Origin: Lachnospiraceae bacterium
GTDB taxonomy: Bacteria > Bacillota > Clostridia > Lachnospirales > Bianqueaceae
Direction: 5' to 3'
Length of the DNA stretch: 53,034 bases
Assembly: GCA_022794035.1 (NCBI GenBank)
Contig: JAAWDX010000002.1
Coordinates: forward strand, 1 to 53,034
Below, one piece after another: positions 23,934-34,850 of this stretch. The notes below the pieces were generated by a model. That model worked only from the letters and a program-made list of their open reading frames with translations. It made no database searches and was not told the origin of the DNA. Made by a program: the position numbers and the translations under genes. Each line of letters begins with the position of its first letter. Position 1 is the first letter of the stretch.

Positions 23934-24239
23934 ATGAATCAGATGAATCCAGGGGATCCGACAAAAGGTATAGCGATTGCGTCTATGGTGTGCGGTATTA
24001 TCAGCGTAGTATTTTGCTGGTTTGGATACTTTGCTATTGTAGCGCTGGCGCTGGGTATTGTGGCAATTATTCTTTCTGTTAAGGCAGGAAAAGAAGCGCC
24101 GAACGGTCAGCGTCCCGGCATGGCTACGGCAGGCTTAGTGCTTGGTATCATTGGCGTTGTTTTGTCCGGTATCATATTTGCCTGTGCATTAGTTGCCTGC
24201 GGCTCTGTAGGCTGCGCTGCCTGTGCAGCTGGCCTGTAA
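23934..24239 (+). CDS. DUF4190-like two-helix membrane protein
   Basis: The 101-residue protein has two hydrophobic segments with the repeated pattern ASMVCGIISVVFCWFGYFA and TAGLVLGIIGVVLSGIIFAC, separated by a hydrophilic loop with GQRPGMA, as in DUF4190 proteins. The C-terminus is rich in Cys, Gly and Ala. The function of this family is not known. It starts after AGGAGG and is followed three bases later by lgt, so the two are translated together. Confidence 0.7.
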   Translation: MNQMNPGDPTKGIAIASMVCGIISVVFCWFGYFAIVALALGIVAIILSVKAGKEAPNGQRPGMATAGLVLGIIGVVLSGIIFACALVACGSVGCAACAAGL

Positions 24240-24242
24240 GAG

Positions 24243-24980
24243 ATGTATCCTTTTATACGGATAGCAGGAAACAATCTATCTACATATGCCCTTATGGCAT
24301 TGGTGGGCGCCCTTATTGCCGGAGGCTTTGCGGAGCATCAGGCGGTGAAAAGGGGCGCCCATCCCTTTTATATGATTGAGGTGCTGCTGTATGGAGCGGT
24401 GGGCGTTTTTTTAGGAGGCCATCTGCTATACGGCCTGGTGCATATAAAAGAGCTGAAGGATGGATTTTTGCAGGCGTTTGGCGGACAGGTATTTTATGGT
24501 GGACTGCTGGGCGCGTTAGCAGTCGGCGCTATTGTGATTAAAAGAAAAGGATATCCCAAGGCGCTGTATTATGATGTGTCAGCGACGGCGATTCCGTTGT
24601 TTCATGGATTTGCCAGGATTGGCTGTTTTTTGGTAGGATGCTGCTATGGGGTTGAGTCAGAGCACGGCTTTACCTATACGCAGGCGCTCATTCATTCGGC
24701 CAATGGTGTAAATCGCTTTCCGGTGCAGCTGTTAGAGGCAGGGCTTAATTTTGTCTTATTTGGCATTCTGTATGCGCTGCTGAGAAAGGGACGCTGTGCC
24801 GGCAGTCTTTTGTATATTTATCTCAGCTGCTATGCGGTGATCCGCTTCGGTCTTGAATTTTTGCGCGGCGATTATGCGCTGCGCGGTATGTGGCTTGGAC
24901 TTTCCACCTCACAGTGGATTAGTGCGGCGATCATAGCGGCAGTGCTCGTTAGAACGGCGTATAAAAAAATGGCTTCTTAG
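24243..24980 (+). CDS. lgt: Prolipoprotein diacylglyceryl transferase
   Basis: The 245-residue polytopic protein shows the Lgt pattern: a GGQVFYGGLLG motif near residue 78, then HGFARIGCFLVGCCYG at the family signature, and a late RFGLEFLRGD. Lgt moves a diacylglyceryl group from phosphatidylglycerol to the lipobox cysteine of prelipoproteins; this window encodes at least three predicted lipoproteins (9532, 30026 and 47044). The first arginine-glycine signature is variant (ARIGCF), as in many clostridial homologues. It has only a weak AAGAG before the start and is probably translated by coupling to the previous gene. Confidence 0.9.
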   Translation: MYPFIRIAGNNLSTYALMALVGALIAGGFAEHQAVKRGAHPFYMIEVLLYGAVGVFLGGHLLYGLVHIKELKDGFLQAFGGQVFYGGLLGALAVGAIVIKRKGYPKALYYDVSATAIPLFHGFARIGCFLVGCCYGVESEHGFTYTQALIHSANGVNRFPVQLLEAGLNFVLFGILYALLRKGRCAGSLLYIYLSCYAVIRFGLEFLRGDYALRGMWLGLSTSQWISAAIIAAVLVRTAYKKMAS

Positions 24981-25007
24981 GTTTTATCCTATAGAAGCCA
25001 TTTTTTT
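24963..25007. terminator. Bidirectional terminator overlapping the lgt stop
   Basis: AAAAAAATGGCTTCT (24963-24977) and AGAAGCCATTTTTTT (24993-25007) form a 15-base perfect stem with T-runs in both directions. The last codons of lgt lie in the left arm and its stop codon at the start of the loop. It also ends the minus-strand opp operon. Confidence 0.85.
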
Positions 25008-25222
25008 ATAATAATGTGATGAGCCAAATGACAAAGGCAAGACCGCCTAGAAATGCAGTGCCGATAAGGAGTGCGGCCTTTAACGCTGCCAGAGCATAGA
25101 GGCGGCGCTCCGTGGACGTAAAGGCAGGCGCATCCTCGGGGGAGGAAGAGGGGGCAGAGGCTTGCTCTTCGGCAGAAAGCATAGAGGCAATTACGCGCCC
25201 GTCATCATCAGGGGCCCTTTTA

Positions 25223-25233
<11 letters not shown>
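25006..25233 (-). CDS. Small single-pass membrane protein at the end of the opp operon
   Basis: The 75-residue protein starts at an ATG overlapping the last codons of oppF (25233, or 25230 for the second ATG). It has a charged N-terminus, an Ala/Ser/Pro/Glu-rich middle and one C-terminal membrane helix (LLIGTAFLGGLAFVIWLITLL). No family is recognised. Its overlap with oppF suggests translational coupling and a link to the transporter, perhaps as a small accessory subunit. The longer frame beginning at 25320 lies inside oppF and is not used. Confidence 0.5.
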
Positions 25234-26213
<980 letters not shown>

Positions 26214-26233
<20 letters not shown>

Positions 26234-27401
26234 TGGATATACCCTCCTTTGGAGCATCTTGAAAAGCACTGTAGCGGTGACAGCTCACCTTATGCGTAGG
26301 AGAAAGGCTGATTTCGCAGGGGTATTCCCCGCTGCAGCTCGGAACCTGCTGTTCGCATCGATCGCGGAAATAACAGTAGTCAGGCATGTTGATTGGATTG
26401 GGAACCTTGCCGGGGATGCAGTAAAGTCGCTCGATGGCTTTGCCGACTACAGGCTTAGAAGCCATAAGACCAATTGTATAAGGGTGGGATGGGTGTTCAA
26501 AAATTTCCTGCACGGTCCCCTTTTCTACGACGCGTCCGGCGTACATAACAACTACATAATCTGCCATCTCTGCGATTACACCTAGGTCATGAGTAATGAG
26601 CATGATGGAGGAGTTGATTTTGTCTTTTAATTCGCGCAGCAAATCCAGAATCTGTGCTTGGATGGTCACATCAAGAGCAGTTGTGGGCTCGTCGGCAATA
26701 ATAACCTTGGGGCTGCATGCGAGAGCCATGGCAATCATAATACGCTGACGCATACCGCCGGAAAGCTCATGAGGAAACATCTCGTATACGCCTTCGCTGT
26801 TTGCAATGCCCACCGTTTTCAGGAGCTCAATGGTACGGTTTTTAATATCAGCTTTCGAGTACTTTTGATCGGCGCTGTGATGAAGGGCGATGACCTCATC
26901 GACCTGATTGCCGATGCGAAATACCGGATTGAGCGATGTCATGGGCTCTTGAAAAATCATCGACATATAATTGCCGCGCAGGCGCTGCATTTGATCCACA
27001 GGCATTTTGGTGATGTCATAGGCTTTATCGCCTAAATTGAGACGAATAGAGCCTTCTACGATCTGACCCTGAGGACGCTGCAAAAGCTGCATGAGCGAAA
27101 GGCTGGTGACGGACTTGCCGCATCCAGATTCACCGACGATACCCACAGTCTTTCCGATGGGAATATCAAATGTGACACCATCCACGGACTTTACAGTGCC
27201 GGTATCTGTGAAGAAATAGGTGTGGAGATTATCGAATTCGACAGCGTTTTGCGGGTTGTGCATCTGAGTCAGATATTCACTTTCGGATACGTTCTTGCGT
27301 TTATACTGCTTTTCCAGCTCGTTCGTGATGCGCCGGTTGGCCTTGGCGATGCGCCGCGCCTCTTTTGCAGTAAGATAACCCTCTGCGTGTTTTTTCGCCA
27401 T
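26214..27401 (-). CDS. oppD: Oligopeptide ABC transporter ATP-binding protein OppD
   Basis: The 395-residue ATPase has Walker A GESGCGKS, signature LSGGMRQR and Walker B VIIADEP, and ends with the cysteine-rich Opp/Dpp C-terminal region ([14 protein letters not shown]). It carries an N-terminal extension of about 55 residues, very basic and probably helical ([20 protein letters not shown]), before the usual ABC start. AAGGAGG precedes the ATG. It lies 14 bases after oppC. Confidence 0.92.
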
Positions 27402-27415
27402 ATTCTATACCTCCT

Positions 27416-28924
27416 TTATCGTTTCATTCTGGGATCGAAAGCGTCTCGCAGACCATCGCCCACGAAGTTAAAGCCGAGCACGGTGATCAGCAGACAGATG
27501 CCTGCGGGAATCCAGATAAACCAGTAGTTGGTCATTACAAAAGCGTTGTTGACATCGGTAATGATATTGCCCCATGAGGCAAACGGAAACTTAACACCCA
27601 GGCCTAAGAAAGAAAGCGTGGCCTCGGTCAAGATGGTGGAGCCCAGGCTCATCGTGCAGGTTACGATCAGCTGCGGAATGACATTGGGAATCAGATGACG
27701 GAAAATGCGCCTAGAGACTCGGATGCCGCAGGCCTCGGCTGCTGTCATAAACTCCTGCTCGCGCAGAGAAAGAATCTGTCCGCGCACCAGCCGTGCGATG
27801 GAGGGCCAGCTTAGGAAGCCGAGGATTAGCATCAGAAAAAGCATACGAAGCTTCGGATCTACCTGCATGTTATCCATAGCGGCCCCGATAATGATCAAAA
27901 GCGGTGTGGAGGGAATGCAGTAAAAGACATCGACAATTCGCATGATCAGATTATCAACCCAGCGCCCGAAATAACCAGCAATGCCGCCTAGAAGCACGCC
28001 CAGAAAAGCGGCAATCAGAACCACGATAAATCCAATCATCAGGGACACACGCCCGCCGTACATCAGCCGCGTCAGCATATCCATTCCGTTGCGGTCGGTC
28101 CCCAGAGGATGAGCCTTGGAAGGGGTGCTGTAGCCGTCATATACATAAGTCTCGGTAGATTGTGAGACAGACCAGCTATTAGTATCGGCCTTGTAAGTGA
28201 TGAGATAGTCAGATTGCTTGCCGTTTTCGTCGGTGTAAGCAAATTCACTGTCCTCAGCATCGATTGCTTGCTCCAGCGATTCTTTGAAATCTCGGGTGAT
28301 ATTTACGCCGTTTTCCTGAGCCTGCACAACGAAGCGGCTGATATAGCCTATTACGGCAGAGCCGTCAAGAATGTTGCCGGCATCATCCAGACCGTATTCC
28401 TTTCCGTCTGCAGTAAAGCGGCTCTGGCCATTCGCGTAAGCAATTAGCGCCGCGCGCTTTGCAGAAAAGGAGAGATCCTGTGTCTCGCTGTTGACGATAT
28501 CCTTGAAGGCAATGGCCAGGGGGGAATCGTCCAGTAATATGGTGTACAGGTCGGGGCCTTCGGCAGTGATTTGATAGGAAATGTCCTTATAGGTGAAGGA
28601 ATCGGCTTTTTTGCTGATTGCAAGCAGGAATTGGGCTTGCAAAATAGAACCAAATTCCTGATTTTCAGCGGCCAAATAGCGGAAATCGTCGTTTCGAACG
28701 ACACCGACGTACTCCTTGTTCATCTGAGTATAGGTGTAGAATTGCTCGTCTTCGCCGTAAGGGGTGAGCAGGCCGCCCAGAAAAGAGAAGATAAACATGG
28801 ACAGCAATAGGACGAGCCCAATGACAGCTAGACGGTTGCGGAAAAATCGTTTGACAACGAGGGCGCCGGGGGATAGGGATTTGACGCGCCGGTCGTCGTT
28901 TAAGGAAAGCTGATGTGTTTCCAT
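27416..28924 (-). CDS. oppC: Oligopeptide ABC transporter permease OppC with large loop
   Basis: The 502-residue permease has the usual C-terminal six-helix DppBC-type domain with the coupling motif EAC-GIRVSRRIFRHLIPN. Between the first helix (about 32-55) and the rest lies an insertion of about 220 residues, hydrophilic and probably extracytoplasmic. Typical OppC proteins are about 300 residues, so the loop is the main oddity. It could help dock OppA or bind ligand; this is inference. It lies 16 bases after oppB and 14 before oppD. Confidence 0.9.
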   Translation of the reverse strand: METHQLSLNDDRRVKSLSPGALVVKRFFRNRLAVIGLVLLLSMFIFSFLGGLLTPYGEDEQFYTYTQMNKEYVGVVRNDDFRYLAAENQEFGSILQAQFLLAISKKADSFTYKDISYQITAEGPDLYTILLDDSPLAIAFKDIVNSETQDLSFSAKRAALIAYANGQSRFTADGKEYGLDDAGNILDGSAVIGYISRFVVQAQENGVNITRDFKESLEQAIDAEDSEFAYTDENGKQSDYLITYKADTNSWSVSQSTETYVYDGYSTPSKAHPLGTDRNGMDMLTRLMYGGRVSLMIGFIVVLIAAFLGVLLGGIAGYFGRWVDNLIMRIVDVFYCIPSTPLLIIIGAAMDNMQVDPKLRMLFLMLILGFLSWPSIARLVRGQILSLREQEFMTAAEACGIRVSRRIFRHLIPNVIPQLIVTCTMSLGSTILTEATLSFLGLGVKFPFASWGNIITDVNNAFVMTNYWFIWIPAGICLLITVLGFNFVGDGLRDAFDPRMKR

Positions 28925-28940
28925 GAGGTTACCTCCTTTC

Positions 28941-29927
28941 TTATGCGATGCGTACGCGCGGGTCGACCACGGCGTAGAGAATATCGGAAATAAAGTTGCC
29001 TGCCAGCGTGAGAATGGCGAGGAAGGTCATGTAGAACATGGAAAAGGGAATGTCGCCGGCGAGCATGGCCTGATAGGAGGTCCAGCCGATACCAGGGATG
29101 GAAAAGAGGGTTTCGGTGATCAGTGCACCGGAAAAAAGCCCGGGCAGGGAGCCGCCGATGATGGTGACGAGCGGGATCAACGTATTGCGAAATGCGTGAT
29201 GATAAATGACTTTTTTCTCGGATAGGCCCTTGGCACGTGCGGTACGGATGTAATCAGAGCTTAAGACCTCGAGCATGTTAGTGCGGGTATATCGCATCAG
29301 TGAGCCGATTGAAACGATGACTAAGGTGAGAATGGGCAGCACGAGATGATTTGCTTTGTCCCAGAACTGTCCCCAGCTGCTTAGCTGTGCATAATCGCGG
29401 CCTACTAAGCCATAGAGATCAAACCAGCCAAGCTTGACGGAAAAGCCGAGCTTGAGCAGCGTAGCGAAGAAAAAGGTAGGCAGCGAGATGCCGACCAAGG
29501 CGCCGGCAGTGATAAAATAATCTGTTTTAGAATACTGCTTGGTGGCGGCGATGATGCCCAGCGGAATCGCAATCACAAGCTCTAAAATAAAGCTGATAGC
29601 GCCCGTGGTGAAGGAGAGCCAGATGACTTCCTTGAATTTATCCAGTACGGGGACGGTATATTTCCAGCTGTCGCCGAAATTGCCGGCAAGCGCGTCGCTG
29701 AGCCAGGTGAAATAACCGGGGATCAGATTTTTGTCTAGTCCGTAGGCGGCATTTAGCTGTGCCATCCATTCCTCAAAGGGTTTGGCGCCTGGCGCCTGAG
29801 CGAGCTGCATGGCCATGTTTTCCACAAAGGAACCGGGCAGGCTGCGCATGAGCGCGTAGATGATGAAGGTGACGCAAAACAGAATGAGGATGGAGAGAAA
29901 TAAGCGTTGAATAATGAATTTGCGCAT
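28941..29927 (-). CDS. oppB: Oligopeptide ABC transporter permease OppB
   Basis: The 328-residue permease has six hydrophobic segments, the DppB-like N-terminal region (RLFLSILILFCVTFIIYALM) and the coupling motif RTARAKGLSEKKVIYHHAFRN. With OppC it forms the membrane channel. AGGAGG precedes the ATG. A stem-loop (29961-30000) separates it from oppA, a common arrangement that keeps OppA in excess. Confidence 0.94.
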   Translation of the reverse strand: MRKFIIQRLFLSILILFCVTFIIYALMRSLPGSFVENMAMQLAQAPGAKPFEEWMAQLNAAYGLDKNLIPGYFTWLSDALAGNFGDSWKYTVPVLDKFKEVIWLSFTTGAISFILELVIAIPLGIIAATKQYSKTDYFITAGALVGISLPTFFFATLLKLGFSVKLGWFDLYGLVGRDYAQLSSWGQFWDKANHLVLPILTLVIVSIGSLMRYTRTNMLEVLSSDYIRTARAKGLSEKKVIYHHAFRNTLIPLVTIIGGSLPGLFSGALITETLFSIPGIGWTSYQAMLAGDIPFSMFYMTFLAILTLAGNFISDILYAVVDPRVRIA

Positions 29928-29960
29928 GAAAGTTCCTCCTGTTTGACAGATAATGATACG

Positions 29961-30000
29961 GAAAGCCCGAAAGACGGCGATTGGCCGATCTTCGGGCTTC
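29961..30000 (-). promoter_or_regulatory. Stem-loop between oppA and oppB
   Basis: GAAAGCCCGAAAGACGGC (29961-29978) pairs with GCCGATCTTCGGGCTTC (29984-30000), with small bulges. There is no T-run, so this is more likely a partial terminator or mRNA-stabilising hairpin that raises OppA relative to the membrane subunits. Confidence 0.6.
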
Positions 30001-30025
30001 GTAGTTGGTACAGATGAGCTGCATT

Positions 30026-32302
30026 TTAGTTCATCTGCAGGGTTTGAATTTCACTCATCCAGCTCCAGTAGGGGGTCATGTCGGGTGTCAGGGAACTGAT
30101 ATTGACACGCTCGGTGGAGAAGATATAGCATTCGCTTCTCTGGTAGATTGGAATTTCTACCGCCCAATCCATAACGATTTCCATCGCGGCCTTGTAGAGC
30201 CCTTTGCGGTAGGTCTGATCGGTGGACTGACGGGCTGAAGTGATGAGCTCATCTAGATCCTCGTCGAAGATCCGATAGTAGTTGGTAGAGCCAAGGCTGT
30301 GATAAATCTGGTACATGTCGGGATCAGGCGTTGCACCCCAAGCCGCTACCCAGATGTCGGCTACACCGGATTGATAGGTCTGATAGAGCTCGGCGGCAGT
30401 AGCGATATCGTTGATGGATAACGTAAAGCCGATTTTAGCGAGTGCATCAGAGGCGTTCTTTAACAGGAGGAAGGACGGATGAGATCCGTTGCCGTTGGCG
30501 CCGATATTCACCTGATATTCGAGTTTGGCTCCTGCAGGAGCAGCCGTCAGCTTGCCGTTTTCAACGGTATAGCCGGCTGCCTCGAAAAAGCTGAGGGCAG
30601 CGTCCAGAGCGGCTTGATAACGCTCTTCGGCGGACATGCCGTCGGTGTAGATGGCTTTGCCGCTGGCGTCGACCGCATAAGCGACCTGATAGCCGTCGTC
30701 GGTTACCTGCGGAGCTGCCCATGAGGTGCTGGAAATCGGATAATTAATGACGGAAGCCGTATCGCCATAATAAGAATCGATTCCCTCTGCCCGATAGGCG
30801 GAGATAACGGTGGCAATGGCTTTGCGCAGTGCGCGGGAGGCCTCTGAGTTGGGCTCGCCGCCTACATTAACATTGTCTGCGCTCATGGCCACATAACCAT
30901 AACCTAAAAAGTCATAGAGTTTGATGGTTACGACATCTCCCTCAAGAGCGTCGGAACCGCCGTTATATTCGGCGATCTGATCGCGCACATCAGTGGAGTA
31001 AGAGGGGTCTCCGATGTCGATGGTGCCGGCTTGAATGCCTACAACCTTATCGTCCTCCAGTGTTTCGAGGAAGTTTAGGTGGGCAATCGCCGGAGCGCCC
31101 TGATAATAAGAAGCATTCGCGTCTAGATATACAGTACCATTGGAATAATTATTAAACGTATAAGCGCCGGCGCCTAAGGGTTTAGTCGTCTTGGCACGTA
31201 CGCTGGAAAGATCGCCTTTGTCAAAACCAAAGCTATGGTTGTCATAATCATATTTGCTTTCATCTCCATAATAGTGCAAAGGAGCGATGGGAAGGGCCAG
31301 GGAGTATACCATATTGGCGGCAATCTCGGTGGCGACAATGCGCATGCTGTAATCTCCGGTGCGCTGGATTCCTTCGATATAGGAAGCGGAATCCCCGGTA
31401 GAAACACCAATAGTGGAATACTGATATACTTCTGCCGGAATGAGGTCAGATAAAGCAGAGCCGGCACTTTCTGCTTCGATGGAAGCAAAATTCCAGCCGT
31501 AGGAGTCGCCGATGGCCATAAAGAAATCTTCTGCGGTAGCATCGCTTGCTAAGCCTTCGAAGCCCCAGTTGGCAGCGGCAGCGGCGACATCGCCTTCAGC
31601 ATTGTAACCCTCGGCAGCGCAGTAATCTACGATTTCCTGAGCGAATTTAGCGCCGCCCTCCTCAATCGCCTTCCAAAAAGCCTTTTGCTGCTCTTCTGTC
31701 CAGTTTGTAAAGTCTGTGTTGTCTTTGCCAGCGGCGGCTAAAAGGACGGAAAGGGTGGACATACCGCTGCGGTACTGATCCATTCCTAAAATAGGCTGAC
31801 TATAGAGTGTGGTAGATCCGTCGTAGGTTGGGTCGGCAAATACATACATGCTGAAAATGACGTCATCAATATCCACAGGAGTTCCGTCGGAGAATTGTAA
31901 ATCATCTCGCAAGGTGAAGTCATAATATACGGTGCCATCTTCATTTTCAGTGATGGTGAGATCGGATGTGCCGGTGTAATGATAATCGGTACCGTTGTAG
32001 GGGCGGGTCTCGCCTTCAATTCCTTTTTCTACAATGGCGCCCACACGATCGGTGCCTAATAATGAAATTTGTGTGATGTTGACGATGTTAAGATCTTCGG
32101 CGCTTTGCGCGAAGAAGGGAGAAAATTTTCCCTCGAAATGGTTGCTGGCAGCGACCAGAGTTTTGTCTTCTTTGTCGGCGCCTGCATTGGCGGTCTGCGC
32201 ATCAGAGGAAGGGTCGTTTCCATCTTTGCTGCATGCAGCCAAAAGTCCGATGCACATCGTCAAGGCTAACAATAGTGCAAGTAACCGTTTTGGATTCTTC
32301 AT
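30026..32302 (-). CDS. oppA: Oligopeptide-binding lipoprotein OppA
   Basis: The 758-residue protein has a lipoprotein signal ending in LLAAC (lipid Cys24), then a long SBP_bac_5-type domain with [23 protein letters not shown] near residue 150 and the C-terminal [18 protein letters not shown]. It should bind peptides outside the cell and deliver them to OppBC. It is about 200 residues longer than typical OppA, with an insert after about residue 190. It leads the operon behind the promoter at 32416-32444 and an AAAAGGAGG site. Confidence 0.92.
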   Translation of the reverse strand: MKNPKRLLALLLALTMCIGLLAACSKDGNDPSSDAQTANAGADKEDKTLVAASNHFEGKFSPFFAQSAEDLNIVNITQISLLGTDRVGAIVEKGIEGETRPYNGTDYHYTGTSDLTITENEDGTVYYDFTLRDDLQFSDGTPVDIDDVIFSMYVFADPTYDGSTTLYSQPILGMDQYRSGMSTLSVLLAAAGKDNTDFTNWTEEQQKAFWKAIEEGGAKFAQEIVDYCAAEGYNAEGDVAAAAANWGFEGLASDATAEDFFMAIGDSYGWNFASIEAESAGSALSDLIPAEVYQYSTIGVSTGDSASYIEGIQRTGDYSMRIVATEIAANMVYSLALPIAPLHYYGDESKYDYDNHSFGFDKGDLSSVRAKTTKPLGAGAYTFNNYSNGTVYLDANASYYQGAPAIAHLNFLETLEDDKVVGIQAGTIDIGDPSYSTDVRDQIAEYNGGSDALEGDVVTIKLYDFLGYGYVAMSADNVNVGGEPNSEASRALRKAIATVISAYRAEGIDSYYGDTASVINYPISSTSWAAPQVTDDGYQVAYAVDASGKAIYTDGMSAEERYQAALDAALSFFEAAGYTVENGKLTAAPAGAKLEYQVNIGANGNGSHPSFLLLKNASDALAKIGFTLSINDIATAAELYQTYQSGVADIWVAAWGATPDPDMYQIYHSLGSTNYYRIFDEDLDELITSARQSTDQTYRKGLYKAAMEIVMDWAVEIPIYQRSECYIFSTERVNISSLTPDMTPYWSWMSEIQTLQMN

Positions 32303-32415
32303 TTTGAAATCCTCCTTTTGGAAAAATATAGAGAACTAAACGGGTTAAAACTTCCCGGTGTTCTTGAAAATGAAAGATTTTAAAGTGTAAAAATCATCTT
32401 TTGATTTTGAAGGAT

Positions 32416-32444
32416 ATTTTACTTGCAATATAGTGCTTTGTCAA
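32416..32444 (-). promoter_or_regulatory. Promoter of the opp operon
   Basis: On the minus strand TTGACA (32444-32439) and TAAAAT (32421-32416) are 17 bases apart. A small dyad, TGCAC and GTGCA around GCCTGT (32445-32460), lies just upstream and may be a regulator site. The leader before oppA is about 115 bases long. Confidence 0.65.
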
Positions 32445-32489
32445 TGCACGCCTGTGTGCAATATGCGGACACTTAAAGAGAGAATTTGT

Positions 32490-33023
32490 TTATTTTGACC
32501 ATTGCATTTGACGAATGAGGCGTTTGCTCCAAAAAGCGGCAATGAGGATGTAGATCAATGTGAAAAAGAACCAAAGGATAGCGTGTGTCTCCGTCCGATA
32601 TAGAATCAGATGGGTGAGCTCGCCTAGGAGCAGACACGCCGTGCAAATTATGGCAAGCGTAGTCCAAACAGGAAACTTAGGAAGACAGGCAAGATAAATA
32701 TATTCGCGAAGCGGATTTCCGCCTGCTGTTAGGCGGCCGAGCGCCCAGCAGAGCCGAATCGTGCAGATGAGCAGTGCCGTATAGGGTAAAATCACGTAAA
32801 TAGAGGACCGCATGCCATATACTGGCAGGCAGCCGGCAATGATAGCGGCGATCAGAGTGCTTCCATAGAGAGCCCAAAGCTGAACAAGAGCCTGTTTTAG
32901 GCTCTTGTTCTTTGGAATATAAGAATACAGGGCACCCTTATAAGCATATGCGCCGCTGGGAGTTTGGTGAAAGTCATTTAGATAGCTTTTGCGGCTGTGC
33001 CGCTTGGGTGATGTGTGTTTCAT
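32490..33023 (-). CDS. Four-helix membrane protein of unknown function
   Basis: The 177-residue protein has a basic N-terminus and four hydrophobic segments (about 52-70, 76-96, 117-138, 147-165). No family is recognised. It follows the M3 peptidase by three bases, so the two genes are co-transcribed. Two lysine/leucine-rich codon stretches around residues 38-47 form a perfect 12-base inverted repeat in the DNA (32882-32910). Confidence 0.6.
   Translation of the reverse strand: MKHTSPKRHSRKSYLNDFHQTPSGAYAYKGALYSYIPKNKSLKQALVQLWALYGSTLIAAIIAGCLPVYGMRSSIYVILPYTALLICTIRLCWALGRLTAGGNPLREYIYLACLPKFPVWTTLAIICTACLLLGELTHLILYRTETHAILWFFFTLIYILIAAFWSKRLIRQMQWSK
32882..32910. repeat. Perfect hairpin inside a coding sequence
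   Basis: GAACAAGAGCCT (32882-32893) and AGGCTCTTGTTC (32899-32910) are exact reverse complements around a 5-base loop, wholly inside the membrane protein gene. There is no T-run after it on the coding strand. Confidence 0.75.
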
Positions 33024-33026
33024 GGT

Positions 33027-34730
33027 TTATTCGATTCCTGTTAAGTCAAAATCGGCGAGCCAGCTGTTAGCAGCGCTGCAAACGGTCTGCAGGCATTTTT
33101 CTTCGAAGGGGGTATCGAGCTCTGCATTTTGGAGGAGCTCGGTAAATACGCGGCTGCCGCCCTGCTTAGTGTATGCCATATAATGCTTCCAGGCGTTGGC
33201 GGGGTTTTGCTGGATGAGGGCCCAGAATTGAAGTGATACGGTCTGTGCGAGGCAATAATCAATATAATAGAAAGGACTGGAATAGATGTGATGCTGACGC
33301 TGCCAGCCCTCGCCCTCGCTGTAGAAGGGGATATCGCCGTCGAGGCGCATCCAGGGCATGTAGATGCCTAGCAGCTCTTTCCAGACGCTGTGGCGCTGGG
33401 CGGGTGTGAGATCCGGCTTTTCGTAGACAACATGCTGGAAATGATCGACGAGGGTGCCATAAGGGATGAAGGTGAGCGCCCCGGAGAGATGGCTGTAATA
33501 GAATTTGCGCGTGTCTTCGTGGAAGAAGCCTTCTGCCCAAGGCCAAGCGAAGAATTCCATGGACATGGAGTGTACTTCGCAGGCTTCCATGCCTGGCCAG
33601 ATGTATTCGGAAGGAATACGGGTGCGGTTCATCCAGCAGGCAAAAGCATGGCCGGCTTCATGGGTGACGACCTCAACATCTCCCTGGGTGCCGTTGAAGT
33701 TGGCGAAGATGAAGGGGACTTCGTAATCAGGAATGCTGGTGCAATAGCCGCCGCCGGCCTTGCCTTCGGTGGACAGGACATCTAATAATTCGTTATCCAG
33801 CATGGTATTGAAGAATTCGCTGGTTTCGGGCGAGAGCTCGTCGTAGAATTTTTTGCCCTGTGCGAGGATATCGTCAGGAGTGCCGGCTGGTTTGGGATTG
33901 CCGGAGCGGAACTGCAGGGCGTTGTCGGCAAAGCTCATGGGATACTCTTTTCCTAAACGCTTGGCCTGCTCGCGATAGATCTGATCGGATACGGGAACTA
34001 GGTGCTTAATGACGGCAGCACGGAAGCGTTCAACATCTTCCTTGGTGTAGCAGTTTCGGCCCATCCGGTAATAGCCGAGCGTGGTGTATCCCTCATAGCC
34101 GAGTTTCTTACCCATTTTATCGCGCAGATGGACAAGCTGATCATAGATATCATCTAGCTGTGCCTGATTTTCCTTATACCAGGAGGCTTCTGCTTTCCAA
34201 GCGGCCAAGCGGCGTGCGTCGTCAGGATCGCTTTTGAAGGGGCCGATTTGAGAGAGCGTATATATCTTGCCTTCAAATGGAATCTGAGCAGAGGCCAATA
34301 GCTTTTCATATGCCTGCGTCAGTTCGTTTTCCTGCTGTAGTTCGGGAATGATTTCGGGGGAAAAGGTCTTGAGGGAGATCTCGGCGTTTTTGAACATGAG
34401 ATCTCCGTATTCTTTTGAAAAATCAGCTCTGTACGGAGAGTGGAGTAGGGCGATCGTCCAGGCCTGAGCATATTCCTCAAGTTCGGGCATAGCTGCATTC
34501 CAAAACTGCATTTCCTGGTCGTAAAATGTGTCACGGGTATCGATGCTATGGCGGATCTGAGCCAGCGTGGCCATGGTTTCAAAATGCTTTTCAAAGTTTT
34601 CTTTTTCTAGGAATACATCCTTGGCCTGCGTATAGCTTTGAGCCTGCTGAAGGCGGTTGGTAAATTCCTGCATTTGGGCCTTGAGCTGTGCTAAATCGGG
34701 CCGTTGATAGGGCATTTGAGAAAATTTCAT
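33027..34730 (-). CDS. M3-family oligoendopeptidase
   Basis: The 567-residue protein has the M3 zinc-binding motif HEAGH at 357-361 (VVTHEAGHAFACW) and a third ligand in the downstream MEACEVHSMSMEFF. This matches PepF-like oligoendopeptidases, which cut short peptides in the cytoplasm. There is no signal peptide. It lies upstream of a membrane protein and the opp genes on the same strand, which suits digestion of imported peptides. Substrate range is unknown. Confidence 0.9.
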   Translation of the reverse strand: MKFSQMPYQRPDLAQLKAQMQEFTNRLQQAQSYTQAKDVFLEKENFEKHFETMATLAQIRHSIDTRDTFYDQEMQFWNAAMPELEEYAQAWTIALLHSPYRADFSKEYGDLMFKNAEISLKTFSPEIIPELQQENELTQAYEKLLASAQIPFEGKIYTLSQIGPFKSDPDDARRLAAWKAEASWYKENQAQLDDIYDQLVHLRDKMGKKLGYEGYTTLGYYRMGRNCYTKEDVERFRAAVIKHLVPVSDQIYREQAKRLGKEYPMSFADNALQFRSGNPKPAGTPDDILAQGKKFYDELSPETSEFFNTMLDNELLDVLSTEGKAGGGYCTSIPDYEVPFIFANFNGTQGDVEVVTHEAGHAFACWMNRTRIPSEYIWPGMEACEVHSMSMEFFAWPWAEGFFHEDTRKFYYSHLSGALTFIPYGTLVDHFQHVVYEKPDLTPAQRHSVWKELLGIYMPWMRLDGDIPFYSEGEGWQRQHHIYSSPFYYIDYCLAQTVSLQFWALIQQNPANAWKHYMAYTKQGGSRVFTELLQNAELDTPFEEKCLQTVCSAANSWLADFDLTGIE

Positions 34731-34850
34731 AAGAATCCTCCATTTATTTTGATGATAAGATGTTTAAATTTTAGCACAGAATGATCAGTGATGCAATGGA
34801 TGGGGATTTATCTTATATTTGTACGATACTAATAATAGGAGGTGATGGAT

